Of a DNA stretch of 14,574 nt, positions 8,294-14,574 are shown piece after piece (within the stretch, counting starts at the first letter, position 1; the number at the start of each line of letters is the position of its first letter). The notes beneath the pieces were generated by a model. The model was not told the DNA's origin. It ran no database searches and worked only from the letters and a program-made list of their open reading frames with translations. Origin of the DNA: Puniceicoccales bacterium (GTDB taxonomy: Bacteria; Verrucomicrobiota; Verrucomicrobiia; Opitutales; UBA953); the NCBI GenBank assembly GCA_031279675.1, contig JAITIB010000082.1:1-14574 (forward strand), written 5' to 3'. The position numbers and the translations under genes are program-made.

Positions 8294-8440
8294 GGGGAGG
8301 GAGCAAAGGGCTTTTTCTCCTTTTAAAAAGCAAAATGTATCCACCCGGGGACGACACACCGTCCGGCGGAAAGCCCGCCCCGACCGGACACGGCAAACGC
8401 CGTCCAACGCGGGTTTTCAAACCCCGCTCGACAACAGCGC

Positions 8441-8466
8441 TTGACAGCGCGCGCAGGCACTGTAAA
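8441..8466 (+). promoter_or_regulatory. Possible nusA-infB promoter
   Basis: A perfect -35 consensus TTGACA occurs at 8441-8446. The best nearby -10 is TGTAAA at 8461-8466 (4 of 6 matches), but the spacing of 14 is shorter than ideal. If used, transcription would begin near 8473, upstream of the terminator-like hairpin at 8494-8524. Confidence 0.25.
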
Positions 8467-8493
8467 TCCGCACCTCCCAACAAACAATTTTCC

Positions 8494-8524
8494 AAAAAGA
8501 GTGGGCGAACAACCCGCTTTTTTT
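8494..8524 (+). terminator. Intrinsic-terminator-like hairpin in the nusA leader
   Basis: AGTGGG (8500-8505) pairs with CCCGCT (8513-8518) around the loop CGAACAA, with one G-U pair. A run of seven T follows (8518-8524), and A-rich sequence (8494-8498) on the left extends the stem. This is a textbook intrinsic terminator shape, yet it ends only 34 bases before the nusA start. It could attenuate nusA-infB transcription or end a short upstream RNA. It is also symmetrical enough to act on the minus strand. Confidence 0.55.
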
Positions 8525-8558
8525 GCCTTCTTTAACCACGCCAACGCACCTCGCACCA

Positions 8559-9815
8559 ATGAGTAACGAAATTCTGTCCGTCCTTGAATACATGGAGAAA
8601 GAGAAGGGCATCAGCCGTGCCGATATGATTGATACCATCATCGGCGCCATCAAACATGCCGCCGCAAAGGGCATCAACGCAGGGCAGGAACTCAAGCTCA
8701 GCATAGACTCGCGAACAGGCAGACTCGAAGCCGCAACCCTCCTCACCGTCGTGGATTCAGTGTCCGACCCTTCCCGCGAAATTCACATCAAGAGCGCCGC
8801 CCTTTACGCGAAAAACCCGCAAATCGGTGACATCGTTGAAAAACCCAGCAACGCCTCCGAGCTCGGGCGCATCGCCGCGCAAACCGCCCGTCAAGCCATC
8901 ATGCAACGCGTCCGCCAGTTTGAGAAAGAACGCATTTTCGACGATTTCAAGGACCAGATTGGCAACATCGTCACCGGCGTCGTCCGCCGCCGCGAACGCA
9001 GTGACATCTTCGTCGAAATCGGCAAAGCCGAGGCCATGCTCCCTTCCCGCGAACGCTCCCCCGGAGAGGAATTCGCCACCGGAGACCGCATCCGCTGCCT
9101 GCTGCTCGACATCACCGCAACACCCCACGGACCCGAAATCATCCTCAGCCGCTCCCACCCCAACTTCGTCCGCCGGATGCTTGAACTTGAAGTCGCCGAA
9201 ATCGGCGACGGCACCGTGTTCATCGCCGCGCTCGCCCGCGAGGCCGGCTTCCGCACCAAGATAGCCGTTGACAGCCGCGACCCCAAAGTGGACCCCGTCG
9301 GCGCATGTGTCGGCGCCCGCGGCGCCCGCGTGCGCAGCATCGTCAAGGAACTCAGCGGCGAAAAAGTGGACGTCATCCGCTGGTATCAGGACCCCGTCCA
9401 GATGCTTCAGGAAGCCATCAAACCCGCGCGCGCCCTTAACATCCAAAAAGACGAGGCGCACCACCGCATCTCCTTTGAAGTCGAGGAAGCCGACCTCTCC
9501 ATCGCCATCGGACGCAAAGGCCAGAACGCCAAGCTCACCTCGCGCATCCTCGGATGGCGCCTCGACATCAGAAAAGAGGAACACCGCGACAACACCTTCG
9601 AGACAAAGAAAGACAAGGCCGTCTCCAACCTCCTCAACATCCCCGGCATCAGCTCCGAGCTCGCCGAACGCCTCGTGCAAAAAGGATTCAACAGCCTCGA
9701 CATCTTCGCCGACATCTCCACCGAGGACCTCGTCGGCGAAGGTTTCACGTCCGACGAAGCCACCATGATCCTGGAAACCGCCGGCGCCGCCCTCAAGAAA
9801 AACACCACCGCCTGA
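8559..9815 (+). CDS. nusA: Transcription termination/antitermination factor NusA
   Basis: A 418-residue NusA, which binds RNA polymerase and nascent RNA to modulate pausing, termination and antitermination. The N-terminal RNAP-binding domain covers about 1-130. The S1 domain is about 135-200 (GNIVTGVVRRRERSDIFVEIG at its start). KH1 includes DPVGACVGARGARVRSIV (245-262) and KH2 includes SIAIGRKGQNAKLTSRI (314-330). One C-terminal helix-hairpin-helix region follows (about 353-412, LLNIPGIS). Length matches short NusA proteins rather than the E. coli form with two acidic repeats. ATG 8559 is chosen over an in-frame TTG at 8523 because MSNEILSVLEYMEKEKG is the conserved N-terminus. No Shine-Dalgarno is seen. 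infB follows after 60 bases; the usual rimP upstream is absent. Confidence 0.96.
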   Translation: MSNEILSVLEYMEKEKGISRADMIDTIIGAIKHAAAKGINAGQELKLSIDSRTGRLEAATLLTVVDSVSDPSREIHIKSAALYAKNPQIGDIVEKPSNASELGRIAAQTARQAIMQRVRQFEKERIFDDFKDQIGNIVTGVVRRRERSDIFVEIGKAEAMLPSRERSPGEEFATGDRIRCLLLDITATPHGPEIILSRSHPNFVRRMLELEVAEIGDGTVFIAALAREAGFRTKIAVDSRDPKVDPVGACVGARGARVRSIVKELSGEKVDVIRWYQDPVQMLQEAIKPARALNIQKDEAHHRISFEVEEADLSIAIGRKGQNAKLTSRILGWRLDIRKEEHRDNTFETKKDKAVSNLLNIPGISSELAERLVQKGFNSLDIFADISTEDLVGEGFTSDEATMILETAGAALKKNTTA

Positions 9816-9875
9816 GCCCGACCAACCGCAGCCAGCACCACCGACCAACCCAGCAAGCACCCATCCCGCCGCCGC

Positions 9876-12419
9876 ATGAGCAAACGCGCCAATGAAATTT
9901 CCAAGGAACTCGGAGTTTCCAACAACGAACTGATCGCCATCATCAACGAAGGCTTCCCCGAGCTGAACATCAAAACACACTCCAATGCAATCCCAGGCCC
10001 CTACATCGAAGTCGTAACCAAATTCATAAAGAAAAAGCTCGAGGGAAAAGCCGCCACCGAGGCTCCCCCCGCAAAAAAAACCAAAAGCGCAAAGAAAACC
10101 ACTGGCAGCCCCACCCCACCCAGCCCCCCGAAAACCCCCGCCACCACGACCACAACCAAAGCGCCACCACCGCCGCCGCCGCCACCCACCGTCAAAGTCC
10201 CCGCCACGCCACCCCCGCCAATCAAAACACCCCCGGCACTCCCCACGGCCCCCCCCCCCGCTCGCATCCCGCCGCCACCGCCTGCAACACCCACAATAAT
10301 AAAAGCTCCCCCGCCCCGCATCCCACCACCCCCGCCTAAAATTTCCGCGCCACCCCCGCTCGCGCCCATCGCCACAAAACTCCCCCCGCCACTGCCCCCG
10401 CCACCCATCACACGCATCGCGCCACCACCCACCGCCCCGGCCCCGCCCGTCGCGCAACCCATTAACGCCCCCAAGCCACCCCCGCCACTCACCCCCACAG
10501 CGCAAACACAACCCCCGCATAAAATACCCCCCGTGCTCCCGCGCGCCACCGCGGGAGCCCCGCCACCCGTTCCCACCGCGCCACCCGCCGCACCCTCCCA
10601 GCCCGGCGAAAACCTCCAGAACATCACCATCCGCCCCCCCATCGTTGTCCGCGATTTTGCAATCGCGCTCAGCCTTCGCCCCTTCCGCCTCATTTCCGAA
10701 CTCATGGAAATGGGCATCTTCGCCTCGATGAACCAAACCATCGAGGAACACATCGCCATCCGCGTCGCACTCAAGCACGGCATCGCCCTCGAAGTCCGGC
10801 ACCGTGGCGAAGCCGCCAGCCAGGCAGCCAAACCCTCCCCCGAAAAAAACCTCCACGACGACCCCGCCCACCTCAAACCACGCCCGCCCGTCGTCTGCGT
10901 CCTCGGGCACGTTGACCACGGCAAGACCACCCTCCTCGACTACTACCGCAAGACCAGCGTCGTCACAGGGGAGGCAGGCGGAATCACCCAGCACATCGGC
11001 GCCTACACCGTCACGCACAACGCCAAACCCATCACATTCCTCGACACACCAGGGCACGCCGCATTCTCAAAAATGCGCGAACGCGGCGCCGAAATCACCG
11101 ACATCGCCATTCTCGTCGTCGCCGCGGACGACGGTTTCATGCCGCAAACCGACGAGGCCCTCAAATTTGCCCAAAAAAACAACGTCCAAATCGTCGTCGC
11201 CATCAACAAAACCGACGCCAAGGGCGCCAACGTGGACCGCGTCAAACAGCAAATGCAACAACGCGGCATCGCCTCGGAAGACTGGGGCGGCACCATCCTC
11301 ACCACCCCCGTGTCCGCCCTCACCGGCGCCAGCATGAACGAACTCCTTGAAGCCATCCTCCTCCAAGCCGAGGTCATGGAGCTCAAGGCAAACCCCAAGT
11401 GCCCCGCCGAAGGCACCGTCGTCGAATCCCAGATGGAAACCGGACGCGGCCCGACATCCACCCTCATCGTCCAGAAAGGCACCCTCAAGATCGGCGACGC
11501 CTTCGTCTGCGGACAACACTACTGCAAAGTCCGCGCCCTCCTCGACGACCACGGACAACGCCTCCAAAGCGCCCCGCCCGGCACCCCCGCGCTCGTCCTC
11601 GGATGGTCAGGAGTCCCCACCCCCGGCGCCGTCTTCCAAGTCTGCAAAAACGAACGCCAGGCAAAAGCCCTCGCCGAGGAAAACGCACTCAACCTCCGCA
11701 AAGCCCTCGAGGAAGAGTCCGACCTGCTCAAAGCCACGCAAAACGCGGACCAAGGCAAACTCTCCGACATGGACCGCCTCATGTCCGCCATCGCCCAGAC
11801 CAAGGACAAAGTCCTCAAAGTCGTCTGCAAAGCCGACGTCAACGGCACCCTCGAAGCCCTCGTCGCCTGCCTCGAAGGCATCAACTCAAGCAAGGTCAAA
11901 CTCGAAGTCATCGCCTCCAGCGTCGGTCCCATCACACCCGGCGACGTCAATGTCGCGCACGCCGGCGGCGCCACCATCGTCGCCTTCGACGTCAGGCAGG
12001 AAAACAACGTCGCCGCCCTCCTCAAGCGCCACAACGTGCGCGTCATCGCGCACAACATCATTTACATGCTCATTGAACTCGTGAAAGAAAGCATGTCCGG
12101 ATTGCTCGACCCCGAACTGCGCGAAAACAAAGTCGGCATCGCCGAGGTCCGCGCCATATTCACCCACGGCAAAAACAGCTACGTCGCCGGATGCATGGTC
12201 ACGGAAGGCCGCGTCCAGCGCGACTACAAAGCCCGCGTCCACCGCAAAAGCCAAATCCTGCACACCGGCGCCATCGACACCCTCAAACGCTTCAAGGACG
12301 ACGTCACCGAAGTCAAATCCGGCTACGAATGCGGCATCCGCGTCGAACATTTCGAAGACTATCAAATCGGCGACCTCATCGAATGTTACGAAATGCTCGA
12401 AACCCGCCCCGCACTGTAG
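9876..12419 (+). CDS. infB: Translation initiation factor IF-2
   Basis: An 847-residue IF-2, the GTPase that brings fMet-tRNA to the 30S subunit and promotes 50S joining. An IF2_N subdomain (about 1-52, RANEISKELGVSNNELI) is followed by a long proline-rich linker (about 64-247) that includes eight consecutive prolines (97-104). A second IF2_N-like helix block (about 258-308) leads into the G domain. That domain has G1 GHVDHGKT (344-351), the switch GGITQ, G3 DTPGH (390-394) and G4 NKTD (444-447). Domains II, III and the fMet-tRNA-binding C2 domain complete it. The Lys-poor, Pro-rich linker replaces the charged linker of enterobacterial IF-2. It is cotranscribed with nusA; no rbfA follows, and the sequence beyond the stop turns into repeats. 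Confidence 0.97.
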   Translation: MSKRANEISKELGVSNNELIAIINEGFPELNIKTHSNAIPGPYIEVVTKFIKKKLEGKAATEAPPAKKTKSAKKTTGSPTPPSPPKTPATTTTTKAPPPPPPPPTVKVPATPPPPIKTPPALPTAPPPARIPPPPPATPTIIKAPPPRIPPPPPKISAPPPLAPIATKLPPPLPPPPITRIAPPPTAPAPPVAQPINAPKPPPPLTPTAQTQPPHKIPPVLPRATAGAPPPVPTAPPAAPSQPGENLQNITIRPPIVVRDFAIALSLRPFRLISELMEMGIFASMNQTIEEHIAIRVALKHGIALEVRHRGEAASQAAKPSPEKNLHDDPAHLKPRPPVVCVLGHVDHGKTTLLDYYRKTSVVTGEAGGITQHIGAYTVTHNAKPITFLDTPGHAAFSKMRERGAEITDIAILVVAADDGFMPQTDEALKFAQKNNVQIVVAINKTDAKGANVDRVKQQMQQRGIASEDWGGTILTTPVSALTGASMNELLEAILLQAEVMELKANPKCPAEGTVVESQMETGRGPTSTLIVQKGTLKIGDAFVCGQHYCKVRALLDDHGQRLQSAPPGTPALVLGWSGVPTPGAVFQVCKNERQAKALAEENALNLRKALEEESDLLKATQNADQGKLSDMDRLMSAIAQTKDKVLKVVCKADVNGTLEALVACLEGINSSKVKLEVIASSVGPITPGDVNVAHAGGATIVAFDVRQENNVAALLKRHNVRVIAHNIIYMLIELVKESMSGLLDPELRENKVGIAEVRAIFTHGKNSYVAGCMVTEGRVQRDYKARVHRKSQILHTGAIDTLKRFKDDVTEVKSGYECGIRVEHFEDYQIGDLIECYEMLETRPAL
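10065..10616 (+). repeat. Proline-codon-rich low-complexity tract in infB
   Basis: This part of infB is dominated by CCN codons separated by short Ala/Thr/Ile/Lys interruptions, giving many runs of three to eight prolines. The longest run is encoded at 10164-10187. The antisense strand consequently reads as glycine-rich open frames that are artefacts. Confidence 0.85.
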
Positions 12420-12843
12420 CGCGCACCGTCACAAGTTTCCCAAACTGAGAACACGAGCCCCGGGGGGCGGGATGCTTTTCCTGATTCCTCGCTGTTCTGA
12501 GCGGGGAACCTATGTCGAACAGGTTGACGGCGGCTTGGGGATACCCGCGGGCTCTGCGGCGTTCAGGTGGCGAATCTCACGCCCCGGAGGGGCACAACGA
12601 TCACCACCTTTATCCAACTCTATCTGTCAGTGATTTTGCCGGTTTTTGTTCTCACATTGTGCCCTTGCAGGGCACCTCGGAAAAGGAGCTGCGGTTCCGC
12701 CGGTTTCGCTACGCTTCACCGAGGGTTACTCACATTGCGCCCCGATGGGGCGCAGCGTGGGTTGCCAAAGCAAGGCGGCTCCGTCGAGTATCCGCGAGAA
12801 TCGGTAGGGGCGAATTGCAATCTGCCACAATACCGTTCCCCTC
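12420..12843. other. Gene-free repeat-bearing spacer downstream of infB
   Basis: No convincing gene is present. Short open frames on the plus strand (for example 12512-12946) run through palindromes and into the antisense of the TPR remnant, so they look spurious. A 7-bp hairpin lies at 12487-12506 (CCTCGCT with AGCGGGG) without a T-tract, so it is not a clear infB terminator. Three evenly spaced palindromes follow. Confidence 0.7.
12581..12753. repeat. Array of three REP-like palindromes
   Basis: Three GC-rich inverted repeats: GCCCC/GGGGC at 12581-12593, GTGCCC/GGGCAC at 12659-12675 and GCGCCCC/GGGGCGC at 12737-12753. Their left arms begin exactly 78 bases apart. All three follow CTCAC, and the last two share CTCACATTG directly before the palindrome. 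The pattern resembles REP-type extragenic repeats, but no RAYT transposase is seen here. Confidence 0.6.
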
Positions 12844-13040
12844 TCAAAGTAGCGAGGAACCCGTATTTTTAATTTTTTCTATCCGTTCTCTGGCGCGTTC
12901 CTTTAGCAACTCAAACGCGTCTTTTATTTCGATCACGGCGGTGTAATCCGCAAGAGCCTTCTCTCTCTCGCCCCTTTTTTCGTAGGTGAGAGCGCGATTG
13001 AACAACACCTTGGCGCTTTGCCAAGCTGGCGCGTTTTTCG
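12844..13040 (-). pseudogene. Truncated TPR-repeat gene remnant
   Basis: The C-terminal end of a TPR protein: about one 38-residue unit (REKALADYTAVIEIKDA) followed by the tail RARERIEKIKNTG and a stop at 12844. The tail is paralogous to that of the gene ending at 14084 (GEQIEKIKKP), and the DNA is similar as well (TTAATTTTTTCTATC in both). Homology to the repeat unit runs rightwards to about 13037 and then stops. The frame itself continues open to ATG 13125, but only through the antisense of a leucyl aminopeptidase fragment. A chimeric 93-residue product is possible but probably meaningless. I treat this as a 5'-truncated copy. Confidence 0.65.
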
Positions 13041-13286
13041 CTGCCAATGTATGAAGAATACAAAGAAAGTCTGAAAAGCACTGTTGCGGACATGAAGAAC
13101 ACCGGTTCACGCTGGGGCGGCGCATCGACTGCGGGTGTGTTCCTGAATGAGTTTGTCAAAGACGCGAAATGGGCGCATATTGATATTGCGGGGACAGCTT
13201 TTCTTGAAAAACCGCAGAAGGAATTTATTGCCGGCTCAACCGGTGCAGGCGTAAGAACACTGCTGAATTACATTTGTAACTCATAA
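13041..13286 (+). pseudogene. C-terminal remnant of leucyl aminopeptidase (M17 family)
   Basis: An open stretch of about 80 codons ending TAA at 13286 encodes the last part of a PepA/LAP protein. LPMYEEYKE is followed by ADMKNTGSRWGG, then WAHIDIAGTAF and finally GAGVRTLLNY. These blocks are consecutive in M17 aminopeptidases near the C-terminus. An intact enzyme is about 500 residues, so roughly the first four fifths, including most metal-binding and catalytic residues, are missing. Homology begins exactly where the TPR repeat on the other strand ends. An ATG at 13047 could start a 79-residue peptide but no Shine-Dalgarno is present. Its 3' end overlaps the stop of the convergent TPR gene by six bases. 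It is almost certainly a decayed fragment. Confidence 0.8.
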
Positions 13287-14087
13287 GCCCAAAGCTTCCC
13301 GTTCTTCAGGAGTTAAGCGGTCGAAGCCGCTTTTACCATCATTTTTAATTTTTTTAGCTCCGGGACAATTTTCGTGGTTGTAGCCTCCGGTGCATTCGCA
13401 GGACTTCAGGTTTTTAGCTGCTTCGGCGTTGGCTGCGGCTTTGTCAGAGAATATTTTTGCGTTGTCTGCATGTGTTTTGGCGACATTAGCATTATTGTAT
13501 GATATATTAGCATTATCGTGTGCTGACGTGACAAACTGTTGTATCTTTACCAAGAATTCGTTTGTCTGGGCAAATAAACCTTTAATAGAAAGAGCGGCGT
13601 TCTTTGCCTCTTTAGCGTGTTGTCCTGGCAAACTGGCGGCATCCTTTTCTCTGTGGATGAAACCGCGCCTGAACAACGCCAAGGCTCTTTGCTCCACTGG
13701 CGCGTCCTTCATCTCGATCACTGCAGTGTAATCCGCAAGCGCCTTGTCTCTCTCGTCCTTTTCGCCGTAGGTGGCACCGCGAATGGACAACGCCAAGGCT
13801 CTTTGCTCCGCAGGCGCATCTTTCATCTCGATAACAGCGGTGTAATCCGCAAGCGCATTGTTCAAATCCTTGTTTTGAAAATGGGTAAGTCCGCTTAACA
13901 GCAGGGCCTTGGCCTTTGCGGGCGCGTCTTCTTTTTTTCTCGAAACCTGATTCCATGCAACCAAGACAGCAAGTTCGGCGAGGACCGCCAATGCCACAAA
14001 AGTAAGCAAAGGCGATGTCCACAGTTCTCTTGTTTCTCCCCGGGGATTCGCCCGGGGAGATCTGTTTTCGTTCGTGTTATTACTCAT
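13281..14087 (-). CDS. Membrane-anchored TPR/coiled-coil protein
   Basis: A 268-residue protein of unknown function. A polar N-terminus precedes a hydrophobic helix (about 26-46, LLTFVALAVLAELAVLVAW). Next come about two and a half TPR-like units (about 53-148), two of them near-identical 38-residue repeats carrying ALADYTAVIEMKDAP. A low-complexity Asn/Ala-rich segment with heptad-like repetition (about 155-228, DNANISYNNANVAK) is probably coiled coil. The C-terminus has a CECTGG..H...C cluster (Cys230, Cys232, His238, Cys241) that could bind metal, and ends LTPEEREALGL. Its ATG overlaps the TGA of the upstream TPR gene (ATGA), implying coupling. It is AT-richer than the core genes to its left. 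TPRs mediate protein contacts, so a scaffold role is a guess. Confidence 0.7.
   Translation of the reverse strand: MSNNTNENRSPRANPRGETRELWTSPLLTFVALAVLAELAVLVAWNQVSRKKEDAPAKAKALLLSGLTHFQNKDLNNALADYTAVIEMKDAPAEQRALALSIRGATYGEKDERDKALADYTAVIEMKDAPVEQRALALFRRGFIHREKDAASLPGQHAKEAKNAALSIKGLFAQTNEFLVKIQQFVTSAHDNANISYNNANVAKTHADNAKIFSDKAAANAEAAKNLKSCECTGGYNHENCPGAKKIKNDGKSGFDRLTPEEREALGL
13644..13871 (-). repeat. Two 114-bp TPR-coding direct repeats
   Basis: Two tandem units within the membrane-anchored TPR gene. The marker GTGTAATCCGCAAG (plus-strand reading) occurs at 13726 and 13840, exactly 114 bases apart, and most of each unit is near-identical at the DNA level. Confidence 0.8.
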
Positions 14088-14470
14088 AGAGACGTGTTTT
14101 GTTCTGGTTTTGTCACGGGCTTCTTAATTTTTTCTATCTGTTCTCCGGCTAATGTCTTTAGCCACCGAGGCGCGTCTTTCATGTCGATCACAGCGGTGTA
14201 ATCCGCAAGCGCCTTCTCTCTCTCGCCCTTTTCTTTGTAGGTGACACCGCGATTGCGCAACGCCTTGGCTCTTTGCTCCGCTGGCACGTCTTTCATGTCG
14301 ATCACAACGGTGTAATCCGCAAGCGCCTTGTCTCTCTCGCCCTTTTTACCGTGGGTGACACCGCGATTGAACAACGCCCAAGCTCTTTGCTCCGCTGGAG
14401 CGTCTTTCATATCGATAACGGCGGTGTAATCCGCAAGCGCCTTGTCTCTCTCGCCCCAGGGGCAACGCAT
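14084..14470 (-). CDS. Short TPR-repeat protein, probably 5'-truncated
   Basis: A 128-residue frame made of three 38-residue TPR-like units (GERDKALADYTAVIDMKDAP and variants), the third diverging into a Lys-rich tail (EQIEKIKKPVTKPEQ). The ATG at 14470 lies only five codons before a repeat unit that begins in mid-helix. No signal peptide or membrane segment precedes it, and there is no Shine-Dalgarno. This suggests the original 5' part was lost at the junction near 14457, where the repeat homology ends. It may still be translated, and its TGA overlaps the ATG of the next TPR gene. It is paralogous to the remnant at 12844-13040. Function is unknown. Confidence 0.5.
   Translation of the reverse strand: MRCPWGERDKALADYTAVIDMKDAPAEQRAWALFNRGVTHGKKGERDKALADYTVVIDMKDVPAEQRAKALRNRGVTYKEKGEREKALADYTAVIDMKDAPRWLKTLAGEQIEKIKKPVTKPEQNTSL
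14168..14455 (-). repeat. Tandem 114-bp TPR-coding repeats
   Basis: Two and a half tandem units. The marker GTGTAATCCGCAAG (plus-strand reading) occurs at 14196, 14310 and 14424, each exactly 114 bases apart. The same marker recurs at 12941, 13726 and 13840 in the other TPR pieces. Near-identity at DNA level points to recent duplication or gene conversion. Confidence 0.8.
14453..14463. repeat. GC palindrome at the TPR junction
   Basis: GCCCC-A-GGGGC lies exactly where the TPR repeat homology stops. It resembles the first palindrome of the array at 12581-12593 (GCCCC-GGA-GGGGC), and both are followed by a CAACG within a few bases. It may be a member of the same repeat family. Confidence 0.45.
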
Positions 14471-14520
14471 CTAAATTTTGCATATTTGAGGCTGGAGATT
14501 TATTTGCGTCCGGAGGTTAA

Positions 14521-14574
14521 ATGGGTTCTCTTGTGAAGGATGAAATCACCACTGGGATTTTTCACGGCAATAGA
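14521..14574 (+). CDS. Start of an unidentified gene, cut by the window edge
   Basis: An ATG at 14521 is preceded by GGAGG at 14512-14516 (four-base gap), by far the clearest Shine-Dalgarno in the window. Eighteen codons (MGSLVKDEITTGIFHGNR) run without a stop to the right edge. I do not recognise the protein from so little sequence. It diverges from the TPR gene; the 50 bases between are AT-rich and may hold promoters for both. Confidence 0.5.
   Translation, partial: MGSLVKDEITTGIFHGNR

Noticed and set aside
8349..8430. Possible tRNA or small RNA upstream of nusA, given several GC hairpins (for example GGACG/CGTCC) and a T-arm-like stretch
   Set aside because: No cloverleaf with anticodon arm and acceptor stem can be drawn on either strand. 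metY-like tRNAs occur here in E. coli, but nothing equivalent is visible.
8757..11057. Long open frame (766 codons) on the minus strand across nusA and infB
   Set aside because: It is antisense to two certain genes, is glycine-rich because it mirrors proline codons, and shows no domain. High GC at third positions keeps the antisense frame open.
12512..12946. A 144-codon plus-strand frame downstream of infB
   Set aside because: It runs through all three palindromes and into the antisense of the TPR remnant. The translation is Arg-rich, with no domain and no ribosome binding site; it is likely a repeat artefact.
12941..14437. CRISPR array, suggested by recurring short identical sequences
   Set aside because: The period is 114 bases, a multiple of three. 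The repeats are coding for TPR units, and the intervening sequence is also conserved.

Overview
The window reads as a high-GC chromosomal segment from a Verrucomicrobiota bacterium, probably Opitutaceae-like. Pointers are the very proline-rich IF-2 linker, a bacterial GlnRS, nusA-infB without rimP in front, and core genes that mostly lack recognisable Shine-Dalgarno sequences. This assignment is inference from protein style only; no 16S or other marker is present.

Layout. Positions 1-245 hold no gene. A minus-strand cluster follows: ridA-like (3247-2780), glnS (2711-987) and a Mn/Zn-type ABC ATPase (974-246). From 3380 the plus strand carries a membrane-anchored DNA/RNA non-specific endonuclease whose stop overlaps the start of an orphan ModF/YlmA-like ABC ATPase (ATGGTGA). 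Convergent to it is a 6-phosphofructokinase (6328-5225), divergent from homoserine dehydrogenase hom (6464-7810). A 152-residue protein of unknown function (8293-7835) is divergent from nusA-infB (8559-12419). The nusA leader holds a strong terminator-like hairpin.

From about 12420 to the right edge the character changes: base composition drops toward AT and the content is accessory. First come about 420 bases without a credible gene, holding three GC-rich palindromes at nearly constant 78-80-base spacing. Then come three minus-strand pieces coding for near-identical 38-residue TPR units (114-bp DNA repeats), one of them in a membrane-anchored TPR/coiled-coil protein with a Cys/His cluster. 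Between the pieces lies a plus-strand remnant of only the C-terminal end of a leucyl aminopeptidase (pepA family). The TPR homology breaks abruptly at both outer junctions, and the right junction coincides with another GCCCC/GGGGC palindrome. A new plus-strand gene with a strong Shine-Dalgarno starts at 14521 and runs off the window.

The left 12.4 kb is ordinary housekeeping (translation, transcription, glycolysis, amino-acid synthesis). The most unusual part is the right-hand TPR/pepA mosaic with its palindromes, which looks like a recombination-prone accessory island. I cannot assign it a function or show from sequence alone that it is a new system.
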